Below are positions 1-9,476 of a stretch of 64,000 bases of DNA, in pieces. The notes under the pieces were generated by a model, which saw only the letters and a list, made by a program, of their open reading frames with translations, ran no database searches and was not told the DNA's origin. Position 1 is the stretch's first letter. The number at the start of each line of letters is the position of its first letter. Location: positions 1-64,000 of the forward strand of contig CALODP010000026.1 of NCBI GenBank assembly GCA_942492055.1, read 5' to 3'. This stretch comes from CALODP01 sp942492055 (lineage in GTDB: Bacteria > Bacteroidota > Ignavibacteria > Ignavibacteriales > Melioribacteraceae). The position numbers and the translations under genes were made by a program.

Positions 1-593
1 TCACACCGTTATTGGCCAAACATCTCCAGAACAGCTGATCCAAACCCGTCTGCCAGTATATGCTCTTCCACTGTAATAATTTTTTTGATTTTGTGAGCAG
101 CTTTTTCAAGGAAAAGTTGTGCATCAGGGGTTTTACAAATCGTGCGTTGATCACCAGCAGAAATATAACCTGGGCCAGTTCTCGTTTTTTTCCGGCCATG
201 GCCTCATAAACAGACTGACCCACTACGAAGATCATGAGGTCATCCCCTTCTTGCAGCACTTGGGCCCCGCCAATTTCAACGGGTTTAACATCTTCAACGA
301 TCTCAACGCCCTGGCCCTTGCCCCTCGGATATCTCAGGGCAATCGGTCCGTCATGATCGATGGCGGTCAGCAGCATCCTGGCCAGTTCGTTTTCATCCAT
401 GGGGGACATGACGGTCATATTGGGCATACTTCTCAAATATGAAAAATCAAACAATCCGTGGTGGGTGGGTCCATCTTCCCCCCACAATTCCCCCGCGATC
501 AATTGCAAAAACCACCGCAGGTGGGCGTCAATGCATACATCATGGAGGATCTGATCATAGGCCCGCCGTTGCAAAAAGGTGAGGTAAATCGCC
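1..593 (-). pseudogene. dxs: dxs fragment (1-deoxy-D-xylulose-5-phosphate synthase), frameshifted, partial
   Basis: Minus-strand translation gives the pyrimidine-binding and C-terminal part of DXS, the first enzyme of the MEP isoprenoid pathway. Recognisable pieces are AIYLTFLQRRAYDQILHDV, then VVFAIDRGGIVGEDGPTHHG, then SYLRSMPNM, DENEL, GPIALRYPRG, VINARFVKPL and VEEHILADGFGSAVLEMF. These lie in different frames: breaks fall near 506, near 125 and near 15, so no continuous reading frame exists. The N-terminal thiamine-binding half is missing: homology stops sharply at about 593, where unrelated sequence begins, and the 3' end runs off the window. Two 60-base lines counted by eye gave 52 and 60 percent GC, above the neighbouring genes. 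Either a decayed, foreign gene remnant or a low-quality chimeric contig end; I cannot separate these. Confidence 0.8.
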
Positions 594-596
594 ACC

Positions 597-1230
597 TAGC
601 CTTATGACCGGAGGAGCCTGGAGTTTTATTTCTTCTTCGGAAAACAGTCCGGATTACGCTCTTCCTGTTGAGTTGTTTCTCTTTACGGCCGAAGTTTCCG
701 GGGAAGTTGTTTTGCTAAACTGGCAGACAGCAACCGAGCTAAATAATTACGGTTTCGAAATAGAGCGTGCGTCTGTTGCGCCGGAAAGTAAAAGATGGGA
801 AAAGATCGGATTTGTGTCGGGTAACGGAACTAACAACAATGTAAGTGAGTATTCCTTTGTTGATGAAAATCCTGTTCTCGGGCAAGTATGTTATCGCTTG
901 AAACAGATTGATATTGACGGGAAGTATGAGTACTCCCCAGAGATTGAGGTGAATTACAAAGTTGTATATGAATTCGCTTTGAGCCAAAACTACCCGAATC
1001 CATTTAATCCGACAACGAATATAAGTTTCAAATTGGCCGAAAGGGGCAAAGTAAGTATTAAGATCTTTAACGCGATCGGGCAGGAAGTAGCTGAATTGGT
1101 AAACAAACCAATGGAAGCCGGAAAGCACGAAATAACCTTTAACGCCTCAAATCTCCCTTCCGGTGCCTATTTCTGCAGAATGACAGCCGGAAACTTCACA
1201 AAGACTTCGAAGATGCTGCTAATAAAATAG
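597..1230 (+). pseudogene. C-terminal fragment of a T9SS-sorted secreted protein
   Basis: About 210 codons encode only the end of a cargo protein: the linker domain that starts LPVELFLFTAEVSG and contains NNYGFEIERAS and YRLKQIDIDGKYEYS, then a type A T9SS sorting tail (NYPNPFNPTTNISFKL ... TKTSKMLLIK). There is no signal peptide and no passenger domain. The first in-frame ATG (604) lies within the linker, so the 5' part of the gene is lost at the junction with the dxs fragment near 593. From about 940 to 1262 it is nearly identical, including the downstream terminator, to the end of the intact gene at 16090-17331, so it is a recent copy or the product of recombination with it. Not expected to be exported as it stands. 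Confidence 0.75.
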
Positions 1231-1237
1231 ACTTTCA

Positions 1238-1262
1238 CGAGAGGGGCGGGAGTCCCTCTTAT
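1238..1262 (+). terminator. Probable terminator after the T9SS fragment
   Basis: AGAGGG pairs with CCCTCT across an 8-base loop just past the stop codon. The same hairpin follows the gene ending at 17331. The T-run is short, so termination is inferred. Confidence 0.45.
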
Positions 1263-1382
1263 TAATATCTATCTCAGAAAATACTTTGAAAATCGAAAAG
1301 ACCCACATAGATGCTTTGAAGAATAATGTCAACAAACTCCTTGCTCCTGCACGGCAAAACTCGGATTTGCTTGTGAGTCAAA

Positions 1383-1895
1383 AAAAAATAACACTGTGGC
1401 ACAATAATTCGGTACTGCGCCAAAATATAATGGCACTGTAGCACGTAAAAGGGGGAATATGGTTAAAAAGAATGGCACTGCAACGTTGAATAATAGCTCT
1501 GTTCCAAAAAAGAATAACGCTGGGGAATTTAAAATGACCATGTAGCGAAAAAACATAGCACTGCAGTAGAAAAACATGATACTGCGTCGAAAAAGAATTA
1601 GGGTACGGCTCTCGAAAAGGGGACTGAGTCGCGAAAAAATGAGACTACGGCAAAAAAAAATGGCATTACTTCACTTTAAAATGGCACTACGGTATCAAAA
1701 TGAGACATTACGGCAGAAAAAAGAGGGACTGCGTCTGCCGCAGTGTTTCATTTTCTTGACACATTACCGTTTTTGAGAGCCGCATTATTGTATTATTATG
1801 TTGTAGTGTTACGTTTATTTGTCCCGGCAAGGAATTATTTCGTTGAGGTATCACTTTTTTTCGGCGCTGCATTTGTTATGTGAATAGCATTAAAG
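1383..1895. repeat. Array A: 21-bp phased degenerate tandem repeats plus flank
   Basis: Degenerate units with consensus close to AAAAATGGCACTACGGC. The ACTG/ACTA/ATTA core recurs at 1393, 1414, 1435, 1477, 1498, 1519, about 1540, 1560, 1581, 1623, 1644, 1665, 1686, 1707 and 1728, i.e. multiples of 21 bp held over 335 bp with hardly any indel. Each unit carries an A-tract, so A-tracts also recur every two helical turns. Short open frames exist on both strands, with seven-residue periodicity, as expected for any 21-bp repeat; I do not call them genes. The right end (1755-1895) is non-repetitive but is shared with the copy at 34965-35548. Confidence 0.85.
1697..1754 (+). repeat. Inverted repeat at the right end of array A
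   Basis: A 20-base arm at 1697-1716 (ending ACGGCAG) is complementary to 1735-1754 (starting CTGCCG) around an 18-base loop. As RNA only one position is unpaired, counting two G-U pairs. The identical structure is at 35350-35407. Confidence 0.7.
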
Positions 1896-2190
1896 TCTTC
1901 TTACCTCATCCATCAAGAGGAGCATGAAAAACTATTACGTAGTTTTGAGTGCGACAACAAAAACTAAAGATAACAAAAGTAAAACCAAATCAATATTACT
2001 CTGACTAACTGTAAACTATTTAATGAAGTGACTCTTTCGCTAATTCCCGTCATAGTTCCAAATAAAACCCTTGATGCTAACTCTACGTTGATTTAGTTTA
2101 ATGTTGTGTTACATAGTTACCAATTATTATTACAATATCCGGAGGGAGATAAGTCCTTTTTACTGTTATTCTCACAAAACCAAAAATGCA

Positions 2191-3281
2191 ATGAAAAAAG
2201 CAATTGTTCTTATATTCTCTCTTGCAACTATCTCTCTATTCGCGCAAACAACTACATTCTCGTAATACGAAGAAAGAATGGCGCAATACGCTAATAACGG
2301 TTGGGCCTACGCCTACAAATATGATTCGCTTCAATTGGCAAAAGAAGCCCTCGATTCTTGTTGGCGCTTTATTTATGCCTATCCCAATTCATTCGCAAAA
2401 CCTAACGTCTTGAGCTATATGCTTAAGATGACTGCGATGGTATCGGATAAAAAATCTCTCGTTTATCCTCTTATCGATTCGGTTCTTACTTACGATACAC
2501 TCGGAAGTACAAGACTTATGATTGGTAAGATTCTTATTGAACGAAACATCAACAGAGGGGCTGGAAAATCTTTCATCAAAGATGCTTTCCCTTATCTCAC
2601 AACCGATTTGCAAAGGTATAATGCTTTGGTAACTCTTGCCTGTGCAAATATCGCCGAAGGAAACTATTCCCTCGCCGGGAATTATTACAAAGAGGCATTG
2701 AAGATTTATCCGGATAATTTGGTTACCCATTATGAATTTTTCGCTCTTTCCGGATATGGCGAACTTGGCGAAACACGATCTAAGCTTAAAAAGAGAATCA
2801 ATCTCCTAGAGCAAAAAAAGGCACCGAGTATTGCGAAAGATCCCGCTCCACAGCGAATATCAATAAATCGATTTCCGGGCTTGAACTTAAAGATATTGAT
2901 GGCAATACTGTTTACTTATCGGATTACATCGGGAAAGTCCTTGTAATATGCCATTTTAATTATTGGTGTGGTTTTAAGGGAATATCTGTAGTAAATAGAT
3001 TAGCAAAGAAATATCCGGATACTGAAGTTATATATATCAATTCCGGAGAAAGCTCTAAAGAACTTAAGGAGCATTATTTCCAACAATTGGAATATTCCTT
3101 TCTCAATAAAGAAACCGTAGCATTCTGTAATAAGAAATATTGTGAACGGATTTACGGTAATGCCGTGCAACAAATCCTTGTCATCGATAAGAATGGAAAA
3201 GTCAGGTTCGATTACAAGGGGCATAATAACAACCTTGAGAAATCTCTCAAATCCGCATTGAAAAAGCTTCATCGCGAGTAA
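2191..3281 (+). pseudogene. TlpA/AhpC-type thioredoxin-like secreted protein, disrupted
   Basis: An ATG at 2191 starts a signal peptide (MKKAIVLIFSLATISLFAQ). The frame is then cut by an in-frame TAA at 2263-2265, immediately continues without any shift as YEERMAQYANNGWAYAYKYDS, and runs through a helical, TPR-like region (EGNYSLAGNYYKEALKIYP). Near 2840-2880 the frame shifts, after which a thioredoxin-fold domain follows: LELKDIDGNTVYLSDYIGK, VICHFNYWCGFKG, a middle strand and ILVIDKNGKVRFDYKGHNN, ending at 3281. Family members are periplasmic disulfide or peroxide reductases or resistance proteins. The usual WCxxC is WCGFK, so the second cysteine is absent. One stop plus one frameshift make a functional product unlikely, though an internal start at 2278 could give a truncated helical protein. 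Confidence 0.75.
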
Positions 3282-3602
3282 ATATCCAAATTGGTGAAAT
3301 AAAGGATCTACCAATATTCGAACTTTCCCGAAAGGATAATATGCAAATTGATTTTCTGTAAAAACTATCCCAATTGCTGAGATTGTTTCATTTATTTGAG
3401 TTCCCTTTCGTTCGATGATAGGTATTGTTTAGTAATTGCATATTATATAAATATAAACCAATATTTGGGGATATTACGATTGAAGAAAAGTAAGATGTTT
3501 GATTCTGTAAATTAATCGAGTATTTTTATCTTCTTATTGAGAGATTTATTAAACATAATTGATTATATGACATTATTTAAGACAATTGGAGCATGCCTTT
3601 CT
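3282..3602. other. Intergenic region before the chemoreceptor
   Basis: About 320 bases, AT-rich. Apart from a short ATTGGT/ACCAAT inverted repeat at 3290-3315, which has no T-run, I see nothing assignable. The promoter of the chemoreceptor gene should lie here. Confidence 0.4.
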
Positions 3603-5510
3603 ATGGAAAAGCTAATGGAACGTTATAATTCACTACTCATTAAGAAAAAATTACTCTTTCTAATTCTTTCTTTGGGCCTATTTGTGGTAAGCATTTTTGT
3701 TGTAAAATCCTATATCGAAGGGAAGAATATGTTGATGCAAGATATTGACCATCAATTGTTTACTGCTGCGAATAGTATTAAATATCTTCTTGGGGAAGAT
3801 TTTCATGATAAGGCAAAGAATAAGAATTCTCTAAACGATGAAGAGTATATGGAAGTAATCCGAAAATTAAATAAACTCGCTGATGAATTGCATGTAAACT
3901 ATCTCTATACAAACGTAATTGTTGATGGAAAGATATTCTTTACATCGTCAAGTGCTTCTCAAGAAGAGATTCGTAAAGATACATATTCACATTTTTATGA
4001 GTATTATTCCAATTCTTCACCGAAGATGCTAGATGCTGTTAGAAGTCAAACAGTACAATATGATGAATACTCAGATCAATGGGGCAATTTTAGATCTGTA
4101 TTTATTCCTGTTAAATCTTCCGGAGGAAGAGATTATCTGGTCTGTGCCGATATTGCAACTGATTATATTACATCAATATTATTGAAAAATATCCTTATTG
4201 GGTTATTAATAGGAGTAGGAGTATTTATCTTCTTTTTCTATTTGGGTTATGTGGTTGTAACAAAAATAGTAAAACCAATAAATTATTTGGCTGATACGGC
4301 AAAAAAAATTGCTGACGGCGATTTGAATGCGTCACTTGAGGTTGATAGCCATGATGAAACAAAAATTCTATCAGAAGCACTTAGTAAAATGGTAGATTCT
4401 CTTAATGCTACCTATGCTAATCTTAATAAAGAAAAGACAAATATAGAAAAGGCTGCTTTGGAAAAAGAAGCTCAAGAGCGTTACCTATCTGAAAGTATTG
4501 AGGCCATATTGGTCAAGATGGAAAAGTTTGCAAAGGGAGATCTCACAGTTTCTTTGGACGTTAATAAAGATGATGATATTGGAAAGCTCTATTCCGGTTT
4601 TAATTCATCTGTTGAAAACATTAGTCACCTGGTTTCAGATTTGTCAAAAGCTATCGATTCAACTGTTCAGCTTTCTGATCAGATATCTATCAACACCGAT
4701 GAAATGGCAAAAGGGGCTTTAAACCAATCGGCACAAACAAATGAAGTTGCAAGCGCAGTTGAAGAAATGACAAAGACAATATTTGAAAATTCACAGAATA
4801 TTAGTAATGCTGCCAGTTTTGCAAAAACTTCAGGGGAAAAAGCAAAAGATGGGGGAGAAATAGTTGATCAGACTCTTTCAGAAATGAATAAGATCTCTAT
4901 GGTTGTTTCAGATGCTGCAAATATGGTCTACTCATTAGGGGAAAACAGTGACAAAATTGGTAAAATTGTCGCCGTAATTGATGAAATAGCAGATCAAACA
5001 AATTTATTGGCGTTAAATGCTGCAATTGAAGCAGCTCGTGCCGGAGAACAAGGGAGAGGATTTGCTGTTGTGGCTGATGAGGTTAGAAAACTAGCGGAAA
5101 GAACATCCGTAGCTACAAAAGAAATTGCTGATATGGTAAAAGTTATTCAAAATGATACTGCAAAAGCAGTGACCTCTATGAAGGATGGGACAATAGAAGT
5201 TGAAGAAGGGAAAAAATACTCTTTAGGAGCACGTGATGTCCTCTTGGAAATTGTTGAACACGCTGATGGTGTTAGTGATCTTGTTGATCAGGTCGCTGCC
5301 GCCAGTGAAGAACAAAGTAGTGCAGTAGAGCAAATTGGTCACAGTATTGAGGGAATAAACAATGTTACGCAAGAATTCTCTTTAGGAGTTCGAGAAATTG
5401 CTAGTTCTTCGGATGATTTAAGAGATTTGACAAAGAGGTTACAGGATATGGTTAATAAATTTGCTGTAAATCAAACTGATAATCATTCTCTGGTTTATCG
5501 AAATTTCTAG
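3603..5510 (+). CDS. Methyl-accepting chemotaxis protein
   Basis: Transmembrane chemoreceptor. Counting from the ATG at 3603: TM1 at about residues 16-37, an extracytoplasmic Cache-like sensor of about 160 residues, TM2 at about 199-221, a HAMP domain at about 222-275 (TKIVKPINYLADTAKKIADGDL), a second HAMP-like segment around 300-350 (KMEKFAKGDLTVSLDVNKDDD), then a long methyl-accepting coiled coil. The signalling tip EIADQTNLLALNAAIEAAR begins near residue 461 and continues GRGFAVVADEVRKLAERT. The ligand is unknown. No che or flagellar gene lies nearby, so it is an orphan receptor. Earlier starts are possible in frame (TTG 3537, ATG 3567), but 3603 places TM1 at the usual distance from the N terminus. 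There is no clear C-terminal CheR/CheB tether pentapeptide. Confidence 0.93.
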   Translation: MEKLMERYNSLLIKKKLLFLILSLGLFVVSIFVVKSYIEGKNMLMQDIDHQLFTAANSIKYLLGEDFHDKAKNKNSLNDEEYMEVIRKLNKLADELHVNYLYTNVIVDGKIFFTSSSASQEEIRKDTYSHFYEYYSNSSPKMLDAVRSQTVQYDEYSDQWGNFRSVFIPVKSSGGRDYLVCADIATDYITSILLKNILIGLLIGVGVFIFFFYLGYVVVTKIVKPINYLADTAKKIADGDLNASLEVDSHDETKILSEALSKMVDSLNATYANLNKEKTNIEKAALEKEAQERYLSESIEAILVKMEKFAKGDLTVSLDVNKDDDIGKLYSGFNSSVENISHLVSDLSKAIDSTVQLSDQISINTDEMAKGALNQSAQTNEVASAVEEMTKTIFENSQNISNAASFAKTSGEKAKDGGEIVDQTLSEMNKISMVVSDAANMVYSLGENSDKIGKIVAVIDEIADQTNLLALNAAIEAARAGEQGRGFAVVADEVRKLAERTSVATKEIADMVKVIQNDTAKAVTSMKDGTIEVEEGKKYSLGARDVLLEIVEHADGVSDLVDQVAAASEEQSSAVEQIGHSIEGINNVTQEFSLGVREIASSSDDLRDLTKRLQDMVNKFAVNQTDNHSLVYRNF

Positions 5511-5607
5511 TGAATAGTACTGTTGCTTTAGCATTTAGGTTGATATGAAATTATTTATATTCGTCTTTATTATTTGTATTATCAAATTATAGAAGAGGGC
5601 AAAGCAA

Positions 5608-6222
5608 GTGAAAACATTAAAGAACTTATTCGATCGAAATAAAGCATGGGCTGAGAAGGTTAGTAAAACAGAACCGGATTTGTTCCGGAAACTATCCGCT
5701 CAGCAATCTCCCGAACTTCTTTGGATAGGTTGCGCTGATAGCAGAGTGCCGGCAAGTCAGATAGTCGATCTATTACCGGGAGAAGTATTTGTTCATAGGA
5801 ATATCGCGAATCTGGTGATTCATACCGATATGAATTGTCTTTCCGTTCTGCAATATGCAGTGGATGTTTTGAAAGTGAAAGATATTGTTGTATGTGGCCA
5901 TTACGGTTGCGGAGGAGTTAAAGCCGCGATGGAAGATACTTCTCATGGCCTGATCGACAATTGGTTGTTGAACATCAAAGATATCTACAGGAAATACCAA
6001 TCCGATGTAGAAGCAATATCCGACGAGAAAAAGAAGTTCGATATGATGTGCGAGCTTAATGTTATTGAGCAGGTGAGGAATGTTTGTAACACAACTATTG
6101 TCCGAAACGCTTGGGTATCCGGGCAAAATTTGTCTGTTCACGGTTGGATATACGCTTTGGAAGATGGACTCCTTAAGGATCTAAATGTTACCGTTGGAAG
6201 CCCGAAAGAGCTGGTATTTTAA
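5608..6222 (+). CDS. can: Beta-class carbonic anhydrase
   Basis: Interconverts CO2 and bicarbonate in the cytoplasm. 204 residues, a normal beta-class length. The zinc site is complete: C42-x-D44-x-R46 in IGCADSRVPAS, then H98 and C101 in VVCGHYGCGG. The dimer-interface segment FVHRNIANLV and the C-terminal SVHGWIYALEDGLL are also typical. There is no signal peptide. The start is a GTG at 5608 preceded by a GAGGG stretch. It is a single-gene unit, followed by a hairpin terminator at 6255. Gene symbol by family; cynT is the alternative name but no cyn genes are near. Confidence 0.93.
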   Translation: MKTLKNLFDRNKAWAEKVSKTEPDLFRKLSAQQSPELLWIGCADSRVPASQIVDLLPGEVFVHRNIANLVIHTDMNCLSVLQYAVDVLKVKDIVVCGHYGCGGVKAAMEDTSHGLIDNWLLNIKDIYRKYQSDVEAISDEKKKFDMMCELNVIEQVRNVCNTTIVRNAWVSGQNLSVHGWIYALEDGLLKDLNVTVGSPKELVF

Positions 6223-6254
6223 GAAAACCTTAAAATTTACATAGATAATTGAGA

Positions 6255-6282
6255 GTAATCCTTTCCTTGTGAAAGGATTATT
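6255..6282 (+). terminator. Terminator after the carbonic anhydrase gene
   Basis: AATCCTTTC pairs with GAAAGGATT around a five-base loop, followed by a T-rich stretch. Confidence 0.7.
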
Positions 6283-6330
6283 TCTTATTATTACCTCTTC
6301 CATTTCATATCAACAAATACGGGTACTGCT

Positions 6331-8109
6331 GTGTTGAAAAAGATATTATTACTTTCCGTTTTTAATCTTTTCCTTTTTTCTCCCCATAATATAATTGCCG
6401 CCGAAAATGTACCGGAGGAATGGATTACCTTATTTGAAAAAAGTAATTATCTGGAGTCTCCGGAATATGATGAAGCGATAGCCTATTTTCAAAAGATTGC
6501 GGATAATTCGGAATACGCTAAGCTAATAGAGATTGGTGTATCTCCTCAAGGGCGTTCAATCAAGTGTCTGATTGTATCCAAGGATAAAGCTTTTACTCAT
6601 GAGAAAGCGAGAGAGCTAAAGAAACCGATAATATTGATTCAAAACGGAACCCATCCCGGAGAGATAATGGGGATGGACGCATCTATGATTCTGCTACGGG
6701 AAATTCTGATTACCAAAGAGAAAGAATCGTTGATAGATAATACAATTCTTCTTGTTATCCCTGTTGTCAGTCCTGACGGGCATTGCAGAAGATCGCCTTA
6801 CGGACGTATTAACCAGATAGGCCCTAAAGAGATGGGGTGGAGAGTAACCGCGCAGAATCTAAACCTAAACAGAGATTATCTTAAAGCGGATGCTCCCGAA
6901 ATGCGAGCCTTCTTAAAGCTCTATTCCGAATGGCTCCCTGAGATGTTTATCGATAACCATTCTACCGACGGTGCCGATTTTCAATACCACATTACTTATA
7001 CAATTGAGAAACATGAAAACGTTCCTCCCTTTATGGCTAAATGGGCAACGGATGTTTATTCTCCCTATTTGAAAAGGAGAGTAGAAGAGGAAGGATACTT
7101 GATTTCACCTTTCGTCGGATTTCTTGAAGGGGACGTTAAAAACGGAATGAGAGATTGGATTCCGATTCCTCGCTTTTCCAACGGATATGCTGTTATTCAA
7201 AATCGTCCGGGGATGCTCATAGAGAGTCATGTGTTAAAGACCTATAGAGATAGAGTCTATTCCACTAAAGCAGCCTTACAAGCTGTCGTAGAGCTCTATA
7301 ACGCACATCCTACCGAAATCATGGAATTGGTTAAGAGAACAGATGAATATGTCAGAGAAAAGTATGTGGTAAATAATGAACCTTACCCTTTGACGTTTAA
7401 GAGAACAAAGGAGCATACCACTTATAAGTATAAAGGTATCGAGTATGAAATGAAGTATAGCCCGATTACAGGTGATTCTGTTAAGGTCTATACCGGTGAA
7501 AAATTCGAGAAGGAAGTACCTTACTACAACCACGGAGTTGCGGATGAGACTGTTCTTCTTCCGAATGGTTATTTGATACCTAAAGAATGGAATTCGATTA
7601 TCGCGATTATGAAGATGCACGGAATTGAAATAGAAGAGCTCAAAGAGAATAAGAGATATGCAGTTGAGAAATATAAATTCTCGAATGTTAAATACAGAGA
7701 AAAACCATACGAAGGGCGTTTCCTTCCTTCCTACGATTTTGATATGTATCGAGATACTGTAACGGTTTCGTCCGGTGATTATTATGTCCCGATTGATCAG
7801 AGAGCGTTTACTGTTGCTGCGCATGCGCTTGAGCCTAACGGACCTGATTCATTTGCAGGTTGGGGATATTTCAATATTATTTTCGAACAGAAAGAATATT
7901 ACGAGGATTACGCAATGGAACCGGTCGCGCGGAAGATGTTGAATGAAGATCCCGAGTTAAAGAAAGAGTTTGAGACAAAGCTTAAAACTGATGAAGCATT
8001 CCGAAATGATCCTCGTGCCCGTCTCGATTACTTTTATGAGCGTTCCCCTTATTACGATAAAGCTTATTTGCAATATCCTGTCATGAGAGTTGTATCAGAA
8101 ATAAAATAG
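6331..8109 (+). CDS. M14-family zinc carboxypeptidase, secreted
   Basis: 592-residue exported metallopeptidase. N-terminal signal peptide (about residues 1-24, ending IIAAEN). The M14 zinc motif HxxE is H108-E111 in NGTHPGEIMGMDA; the third ligand histidine is in IDNHSTDGADF, and VVSPDGHCR and LNLNRDYLKAD precede it as in succinylglutamate desuccinylase/M14 relatives. Members trim C-terminal residues from peptides. The C-terminal 250 residues are less recognisable and include a motif-poor beta-rich region. There is no T9SS tail, so a periplasmic location is inferred. Start is GTG 6331. Flanked by terminators on both sides, hence monocistronic. Confidence 0.88.
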   Translation: MLKKILLLSVFNLFLFSPHNIIAAENVPEEWITLFEKSNYLESPEYDEAIAYFQKIADNSEYAKLIEIGVSPQGRSIKCLIVSKDKAFTHEKARELKKPIILIQNGTHPGEIMGMDASMILLREILITKEKESLIDNTILLVIPVVSPDGHCRRSPYGRINQIGPKEMGWRVTAQNLNLNRDYLKADAPEMRAFLKLYSEWLPEMFIDNHSTDGADFQYHITYTIEKHENVPPFMAKWATDVYSPYLKRRVEEEGYLISPFVGFLEGDVKNGMRDWIPIPRFSNGYAVIQNRPGMLIESHVLKTYRDRVYSTKAALQAVVELYNAHPTEIMELVKRTDEYVREKYVVNNEPYPLTFKRTKEHTTYKYKGIEYEMKYSPITGDSVKVYTGEKFEKEVPYYNHGVADETVLLPNGYLIPKEWNSIIAIMKMHGIEIEELKENKRYAVEKYKFSNVKYREKPYEGRFLPSYDFDMYRDTVTVSSGDYYVPIDQRAFTVAAHALEPNGPDSFAGWGYFNIIFEQKEYYEDYAMEPVARKMLNEDPELKKEFETKLKTDEAFRNDPRARLDYFYERSPYYDKAYLQYPVMRVVSEIK

Positions 8110-8115
8110 TTACTT

Positions 8116-8143
8116 AGGCCGTTTCTTTGGGAACGGCTTTTTT
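8116..8143 (+). terminator. Terminator after the M14 peptidase gene
   Basis: GCCGTT and AACGGC form a hairpin followed by six T residues. Confidence 0.85.
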
Positions 8144-8198
8144 CTGAACTATTTCCGAATCTCTTTGTTAAGTAATGTAACACTTATTCGGAGAGAGT

Positions 8199-9467
8199 AT
8201 GGTTAATACAACTCGATATTCGCGTCACAACTTAATGAAAGCCTACAGGAATGTGAGATCCTTTACAATCGATCTTGTAGAACCCTTGCAAATAGAGGAC
8301 TATGTCATACAAACCATGCCTGATGTAAGTCCGACAAAGTGGCATTTAGCACATACAACATGGTTCTTCGAAACATTTGTTTTAGAGAAAGCAGTAAAGA
8401 ATTACAAATCTTACAACCCCTTGTATAATTATCTTTTTAATTCCTATTACGTTCAGGTGGGTGAAAGATGGCATCGTCCGAGCAGAGGATTACTCTCTCG
8501 TCCCACAGTTAAGGATATTTACGAATACAGAAAAGTAATTGATCGACTAATGTTGGAGATGATGGAAAAGACGGATGAAAAGGAATTGGAAAAGTTTGGA
8601 GTTGTAATCGAGATAGGTTTGAATCACGAACAGCAGCATCAGGAGTTAATACTTACGGATATAAAACATGTGCTTTCGGTTAATCCTCTGCATGTAATAT
8701 ATCACGAATATGAAGACGGAAATAACAAGGGAATCGAAAAGCTTGATTTTATTGAGGTTAAAGGCGGCTTGGTTGATATCGGGTATACTGGGCATGAGTT
8801 CTTTTATGATAATGAGAAGCCGTCGCATAAGGTATTCCTAAAAGACTATAAAATAGCAAATAGATTAATAACAAACGGGGAGTATATTGATTTTATTGAA
8901 GATGGAGGATATAAGAATATTCCTTTGTGGCTTTCGGACGGTGCGGCGATAGTGGAAGCGGAGAATTGGAATTCACCTTTGTATTGGGAAAAGATAGATG
9001 ACGAATGGTGGTATTATACCTTAAACGGATTCAAAAGAGTTAATCCCAATGAACCGGTAACACATGTTAGTTTATTTGAGGCGGATGCTTTTGCCCAATG
9101 GAAAGGAGCCAGATTGTTAACCGAATTCGAATGGGAAAACGCTGCAAATAATATAGCTGTCGAAGGTAATTTCGTTGAGGATAGCGGGTATCATCCGCGA
9201 GAATTACGAAAGGGTAACGGGAATATACACCAGATGTTCGGGGATGTTTGGGAATGGACCAGAAGTGATTATTCTCCGTATCCGGGTTACAAAATTCCGA
9301 AAGGGGCAATCGGGGAATATAATGGGAAATTCATGTCGGGGCAAAATGTATTGAGAGGAGGTTCATGCGCAACTACCGGAAAGCATATACGAAAAACATA
9401 TCGCAATTTCTTCTATCCGAAATCACGTTGGCAATTCAGCGGAATAAGATTAGCTAAGGACATTTAA
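8199..9467 (+). CDS. egtB: Ergothioneine sulfoxide synthase EgtB
   Basis: Non-haem iron enzyme that joins trimethyl-histidine (hercynine) to a thiol using O2, giving a sulfoxide intermediate of ergothioneine. 422 residues. N-terminal DinB-like domain carries the iron-binding three-histidine set: H52 in LAHTTWFFETF, and H143 and H147 in LNHEQQHQEL. The C-terminal half is a formylglycine-generating-enzyme/sulfatase-modifying fold (GDVWEWTRSDYSPYPG, LRGGSCATTG, RNFFYP, SGIRLAKD). Start ATG 8199 follows a GGAGAGAG ribosome site. egtD starts 9 bases downstream, and hercynine is the product of that enzyme, so pairing strongly supports the call. Whether the thiol donor is cysteine or gamma-glutamylcysteine cannot be read here. 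Confidence 0.93.
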   Translation: MVNTTRYSRHNLMKAYRNVRSFTIDLVEPLQIEDYVIQTMPDVSPTKWHLAHTTWFFETFVLEKAVKNYKSYNPLYNYLFNSYYVQVGERWHRPSRGLLSRPTVKDIYEYRKVIDRLMLEMMEKTDEKELEKFGVVIEIGLNHEQQHQELILTDIKHVLSVNPLHVIYHEYEDGNNKGIEKLDFIEVKGGLVDIGYTGHEFFYDNEKPSHKVFLKDYKIANRLITNGEYIDFIEDGGYKNIPLWLSDGAAIVEAENWNSPLYWEKIDDEWWYYTLNGFKRVNPNEPVTHVSLFEADAFAQWKGARLLTEFEWENAANNIAVEGNFVEDSGYHPRELRKGNGNIHQMFGDVWEWTRSDYSPYPGYKIPKGAIGEYNGKFMSGQNVLRGGSCATTGKHIRKTYRNFFYPKSRWQFSGIRLAKDI

Positions 9468-9476
9468 GGGAGAATT

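Noticed and set aside
1329..1776. Open frames on both strands of array A with seven-residue periodicity
   Set aside because: A 21-bp repeat keeps any stop-free frame open; both strands are open, no ribosome site, and the copy at 35 kb shows the same on diverged sequence. Not called as genes.
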